Assembly: GCF_030540875.1 (NCBI RefSeq)
Contig: NZ_JAUOEM010000002.1
Coordinates: 216,926-280,925, forward strand
Length of the DNA: 64,000 bases
Source of the DNA: Flavivirga amylovorans
Lineage (GTDB): Bacteria; Bacteroidota; Bacteroidia; Flavobacteriales; Flavobacteriaceae
Direction of reading: 5' to 3'
Part shown: positions 35,491 to 44,462 of the stretch, in pieces
How positions within the stretch are numbered: position 1 is the first letter of the stretch
How the letters are laid out: every line of letters begins with the position of its first letter
The notes under the pieces: model-generated
What the model was told of the DNA's origin: nothing
Databases searched by the model: none
The model's input: only the letters and a program-made list of their open reading frames with translations
Position numbers and translations under genes: made by a program

Positions 35491-36492
35491 ATGCAAGAAA
35501 CAGGTACAATTGATATTAAGACAATTAACGAGAAAATTGAAAAGGAAAGTGCTTTTGTTGATTTACTGATGCTAGAAATGAATAAAGTAATTGTAGGCCA
35601 AAAACATATGGTTGAACGATTGCTTATTGGATTGTTAGGACGGGGACATATTTTACTTGAAGGTGTTCCTGGATTAGCAAAAACATTGGCAATAAATACT
35701 CTGGCACAAGCGGTAGACGGAAGCTTTAGCAGAATACAGTTTACTCCCGATTTATTGCCCGCCGATGTTACGGGAACATTGATTTATAACATGAAGGTTA
35801 ATGACTTTTCTATAAAGAAAGGACCTATATTCGCTAATTTTGTATTAGCCGATGAGATTAACAGAGCACCTGCTAAAGTACAATCGGCTTTACTAGAAGC
35901 GATGCAGGAAAAGCAAGTAACTATTGGCGATGAAACCTTTGTATTAGATAAGCCATTTTTAGTAATGGCAACACAAAATCCAGTAGAGCAAGAAGGAACT
36001 TATCCGTTACCAGAAGCTCAGGTTGACCGTTTTATGCTAAAAACGGTTATTGATTATCCGAAAATTGACGAAGAGCAAATGATTATGAGGGCTAATTTGA
36101 AAGGCGCTTGGGATAAGGTAAATCCTGTTGTTACAGTATCCCAAATACTAAAAGCTCAAGAAGTGGTTCGCGAAGTGTACATGGATGAGAAAATTGAAAA
36201 GTATATTCTAGATATTATATTTGCAACGCGATACCCAGAAAAATATAAACTTGCAGATTTAAAACCTCTTATTTCTTTTGGAGCATCGCCACGTGGAAGT
36301 ATTAATTTAGCAACCGCAGCTAAATGTTATGCTTTTATTAAACGTCGAGGCTATGTAATCCCAGAAGATGTTCGTGCAGTTGTTTATGATGTATTAAGAC
36401 ATAGAATAGGTATTACTTATGAAGCTGAAGCCGAAAATGTAACTTCAGTAGACATCATTAACAAAATTGTAAACGAGATAGAAGTACCATAA
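35491..36492 (+). CDS. MoxR family AAA+ ATPase
   Basis: 333 residues. Walker A GVPGLAKT, Walker B FVLADEINRAP, sensor ATQNPVEQEGTYPLPEAQVDRF. MoxR ATPases are thought to act as chaperones that load metal ions or assemble VWA-domain partners. It heads the DUF58-BatA-BatB-BatC-BatD-BatE cluster, whose members interact in related bacteria and affect oxygen and stress tolerance. The 115-bp gap to the next gene is filled by degenerate repeats. Confidence 0.93.
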   Translation: MQETGTIDIKTINEKIEKESAFVDLLMLEMNKVIVGQKHMVERLLIGLLGRGHILLEGVPGLAKTLAINTLAQAVDGSFSRIQFTPDLLPADVTGTLIYNMKVNDFSIKKGPIFANFVLADEINRAPAKVQSALLEAMQEKQVTIGDETFVLDKPFLVMATQNPVEQEGTYPLPEAQVDRFMLKTVIDYPKIDEEQMIMRANLKGAWDKVNPVVTVSQILKAQEVVREVYMDEKIEKYILDIIFATRYPEKYKLADLKPLISFGASPRGSINLATAAKCYAFIKRRGYVIPEDVRAVVYDVLRHRIGITYEAEAENVTSVDIINKIVNEIEVP

Positions 36493-36607
36493 ATAATGAG
36501 TCTTCAGTATTCAGTAACAGTTAGCAGTTGTTCACTCATAACTGAATACAAAAAGATACAATCAACGGTTTACTGAAAACTGCGACTGAAAACTGTTTAC
36601 TTAATAG
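36493..36607. repeat. Degenerate CAGTATTCAGT / ACTGAAAACTG repeats between moxR and DUF58
   Basis: The gap is built of variants of one word and its complement (TTCAGTATTCAGTAACAGTT, ACTGAAAACTG twice with TGCG between). No gene or terminator is visible, so it is a low-complexity spacer inside an operon. Confidence 0.5.
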
Positions 36608-37474
36608 ATGGATACTAAAGAATTACTAAAAAAAGTACGAAAAATAGAGATTAAGACACGTCGTTTGTCTGATCATATATTCGGAGGCGAATATCATTCG
36701 ACCTTTAAAGGGAGAGGTATGACTTTTAGTGAAGTACGCCAATATCAATTTGGTGACGACGTTCGTAATATAGATTGGAACGTAACGGCACGCTACAGCG
36801 AACCTTTCGTAAAAGTTTTTGAAGAAGAACGAGAACTTACCATGATGCTTATGGTAGATGTATCTGGTTCTGAATTGTTCGGAACAGAGCAGCAATTTAA
36901 AAACGAAGTCGTTACAGAAATTGCAGCGACCTTGGCTTTTTCAGCAACTCAAAACAATGATAAAATTGGACTTATCTTGTTTTCTGATAACGTCGAACTA
37001 TATATTCCACCTAAAAAAGGACGATCGCATGTACTTCGTATTATTCGTGAACTTATAGAATTTAAACCAGCTAGTAGACAAACGAATTTGGTAGAAGCAT
37101 TGAAATTTATGCAAAATGTCATGAAGAAAAAAGCCATTGTATTTGTGTTGTCTGATTTTATTGCGGATGATTATCATCAAACCATGAAGATTGTTTCTGG
37201 GAAACATGATGTTACTGGTATACGAGTTTACGATAAACATGAAGAAAGCATACCAAACTTAGGAATGGTTCAAATGCAAGATGAAGAAACTGGAGAATTG
37301 ATGTTAGTAAATACATCATCAAAAAAAGTAAGGCTAAATTATAGTAAATTCTATAATGAAAAAGTAGCTTACTATAAAGAGAGCTTTACAAAATCTGGAG
37401 CAGGAGCAATTGATTGTCGTGTTGATGAAAGCTATGTGAAAAAGCTATTGGGATATTTTAAAAGAAGAGGATAA
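36608..37474 (+). CDS. DUF58 domain protein of the Bat cluster
   Basis: 288 residues. The conserved block GDDVRNIDWNVTARYSEPFVKVFEEERE and the VWA-like MIDAS sequence MLMVDVSGSELFG are visible, then an IGLILFSD strand and VFVLSDFI. DUF58 proteins are always linked with MoxR and Bat genes; they are probably the direct MoxR partner. Cytoplasmic, no membrane helix. Confidence 0.92.
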   Translation: MDTKELLKKVRKIEIKTRRLSDHIFGGEYHSTFKGRGMTFSEVRQYQFGDDVRNIDWNVTARYSEPFVKVFEEERELTMMLMVDVSGSELFGTEQQFKNEVVTEIAATLAFSATQNNDKIGLILFSDNVELYIPPKKGRSHVLRIIRELIEFKPASRQTNLVEALKFMQNVMKKKAIVFVLSDFIADDYHQTMKIVSGKHDVTGIRVYDKHEESIPNLGMVQMQDEETGELMLVNTSSKKVRLNYSKFYNEKVAYYKESFTKSGAGAIDCRVDESYVKKLLGYFKRRG

Positions 37475-37520
37475 ATGTAAATGTAATGTTTGGTTGAGCT
37501 CAGTCGAAACCTACTCGAAA

Positions 37521-39200
37521 ATGAAAAAAAGTTATTTAAATATTAAGGAATCAAGAATCAAGAATCAAGAATCAAAACGGTCTTATCTTTTTGTTAGGTA
37601 CACCTTGTCTTGCGTCTTTGTTTTCATATCTTTTTTCTCTTTTGCTCAAGTTACTTCAGCAATCGATTCTACATCTATAAAAATAGGTGAGCAAATTACA
37701 TATCATATTCAAGTAGAAACAGATACTACGAGTTTGGTTGTTTTTCCAGAAGGGCAAACATTTCAGCCTTTAGAAATGATTGAATCTTATGACGTTGATA
37801 CTTTAAAAAAGAGTGATAAATATAGCTTGATTAAAAAATACGGTTTAACACAATTTGATTCAGGAGCCTATACCATTCCCAGACAAAAAATAATTATTGG
37901 GGATAAAACTTTTTTTACTGATTCTTTAAAAGTTGAGGTGAATAATATTGTCGTAGATACTACAAAACAAGGGTTGTATGATATTAAGCCTATTATTGAA
38001 GTTAAAAAACCTTCAAGTAATTGGTGGAAATATGTATTAATAACACTTTTAATAATTGGAATTGTAGCCTTTTTATTGTTTTGGTTCATTTGGAGAAAAA
38101 AGCCATTAACAGAAGAAGAAGAAATTGCGTTACTTCCACCATATGACAGAGCCAAGTTAGCCCTTAAAAAGTTAGATGAAAGTCACTATTTAGAGCATTC
38201 AGAAATAAAAGAATATTACTCAGAATTAACAGGGATCATTAGAAAATATTTAGATGAAAAAGTATATGATCATTCTTTAGAAAGTACGACCGACGAACTT
38301 GTTAACAGGCTACGATTACTTAAAGAAGGGAATCAAATTGATTTAAGTCAGGAAACAATTAAAAATATTGAAAGTATTTTAAAACGAGCCGATTTAGTAA
38401 AATTTGCAAAGTCAGCACCAGATATCGCATTAGCTGAATTAGATAGAGATACCATTGATAGTGAGATTGATCATGTAAAAGAAGTGTTACCTGAGCCAAC
38501 AGAAGAGGAGAAGCTTTTAGATGAAAAATATAGAGAAGAATTAGAGCGTAAAAAAACTCGAAAAAAGATCATTATTACGGTGGCTATAAGTGTCTTTTTA
38601 TTAATAGCCACTTTTGTAGGCTTTTCAATAAAATATGGTTTCAATTATGTAAAGGATACCATTATTGGTCATGAGAGTATTGAGCTTTTAGAAGGAGATT
38701 GGGTAACTAGTGAGTATGGATTTCCACCTATAACCATATCCACACCAAAAGTGTTAAAAAGAATGGATCCTAGTATCCCAGATGAAATGGCGCAAATGGT
38801 TGAGGTTACTATGTTTGGCTATGGAAGTCTAATGGATAAGTTTAGTCTTGTAGTTGCCACTTCTAAGTACAAAAATTTAGGCGAAAATAAAATAGACCTG
38901 AAACAATCTATAGAAGGAAACTTTAAAATTATTGAAGAAACTGGCGCAAAGAATATCATAACAAAGAATGATGAATTTGTGACTCCTAATGGCGCTGAAG
39001 GGTTAAAAGTTCATGGTACTTTAGATATGCCAATACCAAATTCGGATACATTTGAAAAAGGTAAGTATGCTATTCTAGCATTTAATTCAGAAAATATTGT
39101 ACAACAAGTACTTATTTCATGGAAAGAAAATGATGTGTATGCAGATCAAATAGTTGAGCGAATTTTAAATTCAATAGAACTTAAAAAAGCAGAAGAATAA
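37521..39200 (+). CDS. Bat-cluster membrane protein with N-terminal BatD-like domain
   Basis: 559 residues from the ATG at 37521; a TTG 27 bases earlier is in frame but less likely. After a long 20-residue lead partly encoded by a heptanucleotide repeat, a signal peptide runs to FSFAQ. A BatD-like beta domain follows (STSIKIGEQITYHI), a membrane helix near 180-200, a charged helical domain (YYSELTGIIRKYLDEKVYDHS) and a second helix near 355-375, then a C-terminal domain of unknown type. It overlaps the batA start by one base. It is the usual extra member before batA in flavobacteria; function unknown. Confidence 0.75.
   Translation: MKKSYLNIKESRIKNQESKRSYLFVRYTLSCVFVFISFFSFAQVTSAIDSTSIKIGEQITYHIQVETDTTSLVVFPEGQTFQPLEMIESYDVDTLKKSDKYSLIKKYGLTQFDSGAYTIPRQKIIIGDKTFFTDSLKVEVNNIVVDTTKQGLYDIKPIIEVKKPSSNWWKYVLITLLIIGIVAFLLFWFIWRKKPLTEEEEIALLPPYDRAKLALKKLDESHYLEHSEIKEYYSELTGIIRKYLDEKVYDHSLESTTDELVNRLRLLKEGNQIDLSQETIKNIESILKRADLVKFAKSAPDIALAELDRDTIDSEIDHVKEVLPEPTEEEKLLDEKYREELERKKTRKKIIITVAISVFLLIATFVGFSIKYGFNYVKDTIIGHESIELLEGDWVTSEYGFPPITISTPKVLKRMDPSIPDEMAQMVEVTMFGYGSLMDKFSLVVATSKYKNLGENKIDLKQSIEGNFKIIEETGAKNIITKNDEFVTPNGAEGLKVHGTLDMPIPNSDTFEKGKYAILAFNSENIVQQVLISWKENDVYADQIVERILNSIELKKAEE
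37548..37575 (+). repeat. Four tandem copies of GAATCAA near the start of the BatD-like gene
   Basis: A 7-bp unit repeated four times directly after the start region and inside the open frame (residues ~10-19). Since 7 is not a multiple of 3, loss or gain of one unit would shift the frame. Confidence 0.85.
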
Positions 39201-40204
39201 TGTTTGAGGGAATCGAATTTTTAAATAAAGAATTTTTCTGGTTGCTATTAGCGCTTCCATTAGTTATTCTATGGTATATATTTAAGAACAAAAAACAAAC
39301 AGCAGAACTTAAAATATCAAGCTTAAAAGGCTTTAAGATTACCAATTCTTGGCTACCAAAATTAAAGCATATATTATTTGTTTTTCGTTTACTAGCACTG
39401 GCTTTATTAATAACGGCATTAGCAAGACCTAGAACAGTTGATGTTTCAACAAAAACAAAAACAACAAGAGGAATAGACATTGTTATGGCCATAGATGTTT
39501 CTGCAAGTATGTTGGCTAAAGATTTATCGCCAAATAGATTAGAAGCTTTAAAAAAAGTAGCAGCAGAGTTTATTAAAGGCAGACCAAACGATAGAATTGG
39601 TTTGGTAGAATACGCAGGAGAAAGTTACACGAAAACACCAATTACAAGTGATAAAGCTATAGTTATACGCTCTTTAAAAAGTATAAAATATAATAATATT
39701 ATTGAAGGAGGAACCGCTATAGGGATGGGTTTGGCAACCGCAGTAAACCGATTAAAAGATAGTAAAGCAACAAGTAAAGTCATTATTTTATTGACCGATG
39801 GTGTTAATAATTCAGGGTTTATAGACCCTAAAATTGCTAGCGAATTAGCAGTTGAATATGATATAAAAACCTATACAATTGGTCTAGGAACTAATGGAAT
39901 GGCATTGTCTCCAGTCGGTATTTTACCCAATGGAACATTTCAATACGGTCGTATTCAAGTAGAGATTGATGAAGAATTACTTAAAGAAATAGCCAATGTT
40001 ACTGGAGGTAAATATTTTAGAGCCACCAATAACAGAAAGTTAGAAGAAATTTATGATGAAATTAATAAGCTGGAAAAAACAGAAATAGAAGAGTTTAAGT
40101 TTTATAATTACGAAGAGAAGTATCGCTCATTAGTATTTTTTGCAGGACTATTACTCCTTATAGAAATACTGTTGCGTTTTACAGTTTTTAGAAATTTCAA
40201 TTAG
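39200..40204 (+). CDS. batA: VWA domain protein BatA
   Basis: 334 residues. Two N-terminal membrane helices, a periplasmic/cytosolic VWA domain with MIDAS DVSASMLA and ILLTDGVNNSG, and a C-terminal membrane helix. It belongs to the aerotolerance Bat proteins. It starts on the stop codon of the previous gene (ATAATG). Its second half is similar to BatB. Confidence 0.92.
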   Translation: MFEGIEFLNKEFFWLLLALPLVILWYIFKNKKQTAELKISSLKGFKITNSWLPKLKHILFVFRLLALALLITALARPRTVDVSTKTKTTRGIDIVMAIDVSASMLAKDLSPNRLEALKKVAAEFIKGRPNDRIGLVEYAGESYTKTPITSDKAIVIRSLKSIKYNNIIEGGTAIGMGLATAVNRLKDSKATSKVIILLTDGVNNSGFIDPKIASELAVEYDIKTYTIGLGTNGMALSPVGILPNGTFQYGRIQVEIDEELLKEIANVTGGKYFRATNNRKLEEIYDEINKLEKTEIEEFKFYNYEEKYRSLVFFAGLLLLIEILLRFTVFRNFN

Positions 40205-40253
40205 TATGAGTGAATTTGTTGCAAAATGAATTCACAACGAACAAATAGACACA

Positions 40254-41291
40254 ATGTATCAATTAGAAGAGAAAATATGGTTTTGGGTATTAGGTGTTAT
40301 TCCTGTAATAATCCTGCTCTTTTTGGTGCTTCAATTTTGGAAATATAAAGCACAAAGTAAATTTGCTGATAAAAAATCACTTAAAAAACTAAGCCCAAAT
40401 ACATCGCTATTTAAATCCATTTTAAAATTAGTTGTTTTAAGTCTGGCCTTTGCGTGTTTAGCAATAGCATTAGTAAATCCCAAAATAGGTACAAAATTAG
40501 AAACGGTAAAGCGAGAAGGCGTAGATATTGTTTTTGCGGTCGATGTTTCTAAAAGTATGTTGGCAGAAGATATTGCGCCAAACAGATTAGAAAAATCAAA
40601 ACAACTCGTTACACAAATCATCAATAATCTGGCAAGCGATCGCATAGGTATCATAGCTTATGCAGGAAAGGCATTCCCGCAATTGCCTATAACAACAGAT
40701 TATGCATCGGCTAAAATGTTTTTACAAAGCATGAATACGGACATGCTTTCATCACAAGGTACAGCCATAAACGAAGCTATTAAATTGGCAAAAACGTATT
40801 TTGATGATGAAGAACAAACCAATCGGGTACTTGTTATTATTTCGGATGGTGAAGATCATAGTGAAGAAGCGGCTGCCATTGCAGAAGAAGCTAATGAAGA
40901 AGGCATTCGAATATTTACCATAGGTGTGGGAGATATAAAAGGAGGGCCTATTCCAGAAAAACGAAATGGCATTGTTTTAAATTATAAAAAGGACAGTCAA
41001 GGAGAAACAGTTATAACACGTTTAAATGAAGAAACTCTTATAGCCATTGCAGAAGAAGCCAATGGAGCTTATATAAATGGAAAAAATACAAATGATGTTG
41101 TAGAGACTATTCGTGAAATTTTAAACAGCATGGATAAAACAGAATTTGAAGCCAAACAATTTGCCGATTTTAAAGATCAATTTCAATGGTTCTTAGGTTT
41201 TGGTATTTTCTTTTTGCTTTTAGATGTTTTCTTATTGGAGCGTAAAACAGCATGGTTAAAGAAGTTGAATCTATTTAATGAAAATCTGTAA
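40254..41291 (+). CDS. batB: VWA domain protein BatB
   Basis: 345 residues, paralogous to BatA: flanking membrane helices and a VWA domain with MIDAS DVSKSMLAEDIAPNRLEKSK and VIISDGEDHSEEA. An 8-bp hairpin (AACTTTCG/CGAAAGTT, 41290-41313) follows directly at the stop codon without a T-run, so readthrough to batC is likely. Confidence 0.92.
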   Translation: MYQLEEKIWFWVLGVIPVIILLFLVLQFWKYKAQSKFADKKSLKKLSPNTSLFKSILKLVVLSLAFACLAIALVNPKIGTKLETVKREGVDIVFAVDVSKSMLAEDIAPNRLEKSKQLVTQIINNLASDRIGIIAYAGKAFPQLPITTDYASAKMFLQSMNTDMLSSQGTAINEAIKLAKTYFDDEEQTNRVLVIISDGEDHSEEAAAIAEEANEEGIRIFTIGVGDIKGGPIPEKRNGIVLNYKKDSQGETVITRLNEETLIAIAEEANGAYINGKNTNDVVETIREILNSMDKTEFEAKQFADFKDQFQWFLGFGIFFLLLDVFLLERKTAWLKKLNLFNENL

Positions 41292-41391
41292 CTTTCGAGT
41301 CAAACCGAAAGTTAGGCGATTTGATTTAAAACTTTTATAAAATTTTTAACGAACAAAAGTATTAAGGTTTTATATCTTAGAAATAAAAAAA

Positions 41392-42234
41392 ATGAAACGT
41401 ATAACATTAATTCTATTAACATGTATAGTCTCAATATCTTTTGCACAAGAAGATAAAGAGCAACTGTTAGCGCTTAAAAAGGCCAATGGCTTTGTTTATG
41501 AAGGTAATAGTTTAATAAATGATGACGATTTTGTTTCTGGAGAAATGGCATATAGACAAGCGATTTCCAAACAACCAAATACGGTAGCTGGGATTTATAA
41601 TCTAGGTAATGCGTATTATAAAAAAGGCAATTTTGAAGAAGCACTTTACCGTCATGAACAAGCGGCAAAAGCCACCTCTTCGAAATCAGAAAAACATAAA
41701 GCATATCATAATATTGGCAATATATTAATGCAAAATAAAAAATGTAAGGAAGCTGTTGAAGCTTTTAAAAATGCTTTGAGAAATGATCCTACAGATAATG
41801 AAACCCGTTATAATTTAGGTGTGGCCAAGATTTGTGCAGAAGAACAAAAGGATCAAGAAGATCAAAATAAAGACGATAAGAACAAAGACGAGAATAAGGA
41901 CGATAAGGATAAGAAAGAGAACAAAGACAAAAAAGATAAAGAGGGCGACGATAAAGAAGAGGACAAGAAAGATAAAGGCGACGAGGAGAAAAAAGAGGGT
42001 GACGACGAAAAGGATGATAAAGGAAAGCCCAAAGACGAAAAAGAAGATAAAGGAAAAGGAGATGAAGATAAGAAGAAAGAACAGCAAAAGCCTAAGCCTC
42101 AACCCGGGCAAATGTCGCCACAGCAAATAAAGAATTTACTGGAAGCGATGAATAATCAAGAACAAAAGGTTCAAGAAAAAATGAATGCAGTAAAAGAAAA
42201 AGGTGCAAAAATCAAAACTGAAAAAGATTGGTAA
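41392..42234 (+). CDS. batC: TPR protein BatC with highly charged tail
   Basis: 280 residues. Signal peptide (ISFAQED), three TPR units (about 30-140: YRQAISKQPNTVAGIYNLGNAYYKKGNFEEAL and the two following), then ~80 residues made almost only of Lys, Asp, Glu and Gly, and a short Gln/Met-rich C-terminus. TPRs mediate contact with other Bat proteins. The charged tail is common in BatC but long here. The coding strand of that part (about 41838-42090) is nearly all purine. Confidence 0.9.
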   Translation: MKRITLILLTCIVSISFAQEDKEQLLALKKANGFVYEGNSLINDDDFVSGEMAYRQAISKQPNTVAGIYNLGNAYYKKGNFEEALYRHEQAAKATSSKSEKHKAYHNIGNILMQNKKCKEAVEAFKNALRNDPTDNETRYNLGVAKICAEEQKDQEDQNKDDKNKDENKDDKDKKENKDKKDKEGDDKEEDKKDKGDEEKKEGDDEKDDKGKPKDEKEDKGKGDEDKKKEQQKPKPQPGQMSPQQIKNLLEAMNNQEQKVQEKMNAVKEKGAKIKTEKDW

Positions 42235-42288
42235 AACTAAAGAAATCTGATTAACGATTGGTGAGTTTTGAATTAAATAGAAGTATTA

Positions 42289-42666
42289 ATGAAAACAAAT
42301 GACCTTGAAGACAGAATAATTGATTTCACAGTTTTTATAATTAACATAATAGAAAAGGTGAAGAATAATTATGCTGGTAATTATTATGGAAATCAATTAA
42401 TACGTTCTTCTGGTTCTCCAGCCCTTAATTATGGAGAAGCTAGAAGCGCTGAGTCGCACAAAGATTTTGTTCACAAAATGGGAATATGTTTAAAAGAGCT
42501 TAGAGAATCATATAATTGTTTAAGAATAATAAATAAGGCTAACTTATTTGAGGGAAATCAAGATAAAATGGATAAAGCTTTAGATGAAAACAACCAACTA
42601 ATATCCATTTTTGTTACTAGTATTAAAACGTCGAAAAGCAATAATTCAAACATCAAAAATCGCTAA
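42289..42666 (+). CDS. Four-helix-bundle (S23 / 23S rRNA intervening-sequence type) protein
   Basis: 125 residues of the S23-like family: LEDRIIDFTVFIINIIEK, QLIRSSGSPALNYGEARSAES, FVHKMGICLKELRESYNCLRII. The family was first seen inside 23S rRNA intervening sequences, and stand-alone copies are scattered in Bacteroidota genomes; function is unknown. It is an insertion between batC and batD, flanked by a 10-bp inverted repeat TGATTAACGA (42248-42257) / TCGTTAATCA (42674-42683). It has the operon's orientation and leaves the neighbours intact. Confidence 0.85.
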   Translation: MKTNDLEDRIIDFTVFIINIIEKVKNNYAGNYYGNQLIRSSGSPALNYGEARSAESHKDFVHKMGICLKELRESYNCLRIINKANLFEGNQDKMDKALDENNQLISIFVTSIKTSKSNNSNIKNR

Positions 42667-42685
42667 TCGTTGTTCGTTAATCATC

Positions 42686-44461
42686 ATGAAAATTATCAAA
42701 CACATATCAATAATATTATTACTACTTACAACAAGTATAGCTTCAGCACAAGTTAAATTTGAAGCGAAAGTAAGTAAACAAAAATTAGGTATAAACGAGC
42801 GTTTGCGTATTGACTTTGAAATGAATAAAGATGGAGATAACTTTAATCCTCCAAATTTTTCAAATTTCACAGTAGTAGGCGGGCCAAATCAATCTGTAAG
42901 TAACTCCTGGATTAATGGTGTGAGAACTTATAAGAAGACCTATAGTTATTTTTTAGCACCAAAAAAGCGAGGTAATTTTACTATTAGACAAGCAACTATT
43001 TCCATTGGCGGTGAAACCTATAAGACATTACCATTAAATATTCAGGTTACTGCGGCAGTAGACAAACCAAAAGATCCGAATGATGCAAATTTTATCGCTT
43101 CAGAAAACATTCATTTAGTAGCAGAAGTTTCAAAAACAAATCCCTATTTAAATGAAGCCATTACGGTTGTTTATAAGCTATATGTGTCGCCTTCTATAGC
43201 AGTCGATAATTGGAATGAGATGGATAGCCCAAGATATAATGATTTTTGGAGCCAGAATATAAATACCCAAGGACAAAAAGTTCAAAACGGTACCTATAAT
43301 GGTAAAGATTATCGTTTTTTGATTTTACGAAAAGCAGTATTATATCCTCAAAAAACAGGCAAGCTAAATATAGAGCCGTTAACGTTAGATATCTCTTTAC
43401 GCGTACCTTCTAATAGGCGAGATATTTTCGGAAGCCTTTTAATGACTCGAGTTAATAAAACGGTCTCTGCAGGTAATAAAACAATTCATGTTAAGCCTTT
43501 GCCAGATGCTGGTAAGCCTGTAGATTTTGCAGGAGCTGTTGGTGATTTTAAACTTGATGTCTTAGCCTCAAAAAGAGTATTAGACGCCTCGGAATCATTC
43601 CAAATAAAAGTGGCTGTTAAAGGAAATGGGAATCTAAAGCTTTTTAAGTTGCCTAAAATATCATTGCCAAGCTCTTTAGAAGTTTATGAGCCAGAGCATA
43701 AAGAGCAAATAAAAACAAATCTATCTGGGATGAGAGGAAGTATTTCAGATAGTTATACCGTTGTACCGCAATACAAAGGTAAGTATCCAATACCTAGTAT
43801 TTCCTTTTCATATTTCGATTTAAAAACAGAAACTTATAAGCGATTATCATCTGACGAAATTATAATTGATGTTTTAAATGGACCATCAAATACTACTAGC
43901 GGAGCTTCCAACGGAAACCTTACAAATAATACTAAGCAACGCGTAGTTTTAAATAACGATCAATTTGCATTTATCAAAACAAAGACAGATTTTGTTAGTA
44001 CCAAATCAACTTATTTCTTTAAAACAAACTTGTTTTGGAGTTTGTTATTATTCCCTTTTTTACTAATTCCTTTAGCTATAATTGTTCGTAAGAAAAAAGC
44101 AAGTAGAGATTCTGATGTATATGGCAATAGAATTAGAAAAGCAGATAGATTGGCAAAGAAGTATTTGAGCAATGCTAAAAAATCACTTGGTAAAAAAGAA
44201 GCCTTTTATATAGCCTTAGAAAAAGCATTGCACAATTATCTAAAGGCCAGATTGCACATAGAAACTAATGACTTAAGTAAAGATAAAATTAATAGCTCGC
44301 TAAAGGAAAAGCAAGTTGATGAAGGGGTAATAAAAGATTTTATTGCTATTGTAGAAAACTGTGAGTTAGCAAGATATACACCAATAGATATTGTTACTAT
44401 GCAAGATGATTATGAAAAGGCAGCAAAAACAATTTCTTTAATAGATAAACAAGCACGTTAA
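42686..44461 (+). CDS. batD: BatD protein
   Basis: 591 residues from the ATG at 42686. A longer in-frame start would overlap the S23 gene and precede the signal peptide MKIIKHISIILLLLTTSIAS. Repeated beta-sandwich domains follow (VKFEAKVSKQKLGINERL; NIHLVAEVSKTNPYLNEAITVVYKLY), then a membrane helix near residues 450-470 and a cytoplasmic helical tail. It is envelope-exposed and part of the Bat complex. It ends one base before batE. Confidence 0.92.
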   Translation: MKIIKHISIILLLLTTSIASAQVKFEAKVSKQKLGINERLRIDFEMNKDGDNFNPPNFSNFTVVGGPNQSVSNSWINGVRTYKKTYSYFLAPKKRGNFTIRQATISIGGETYKTLPLNIQVTAAVDKPKDPNDANFIASENIHLVAEVSKTNPYLNEAITVVYKLYVSPSIAVDNWNEMDSPRYNDFWSQNINTQGQKVQNGTYNGKDYRFLILRKAVLYPQKTGKLNIEPLTLDISLRVPSNRRDIFGSLLMTRVNKTVSAGNKTIHVKPLPDAGKPVDFAGAVGDFKLDVLASKRVLDASESFQIKVAVKGNGNLKLFKLPKISLPSSLEVYEPEHKEQIKTNLSGMRGSISDSYTVVPQYKGKYPIPSISFSYFDLKTETYKRLSSDEIIIDVLNGPSNTTSGASNGNLTNNTKQRVVLNNDQFAFIKTKTDFVSTKSTYFFKTNLFWSLLLFPFLLIPLAIIVRKKKASRDSDVYGNRIRKADRLAKKYLSNAKKSLGKKEAFYIALEKALHNYLKARLHIETNDLSKDKINSSLKEKQVDEGVIKDFIAIVENCELARYTPIDIVTMQDDYEKAAKTISLIDKQAR

Positions 44462-44462
44462 G

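Noticed and set aside
37494-37520. TTG start for the BatD-like gene
   Set aside because: This stretch is part of a GGTTGAGCTCAGTCGAAACC-type intergenic repeat; the ATG at 37521 is closer to the signal peptide.
40208-40235. 7-bp inverted repeat (GTGAATT/AATTCAC) between batA and batB
   Set aside because: Short, no T-run, no promoter-like position; probably chance in AT-rich DNA.
41815-42130. Long open frames on both strands over the batC tail
   Set aside because: They arise from the low-complexity purine tract coding the Lys/Asp/Glu tail of BatC and give only Lys/Arg/Thr or Leu/Phe/Ile strings.
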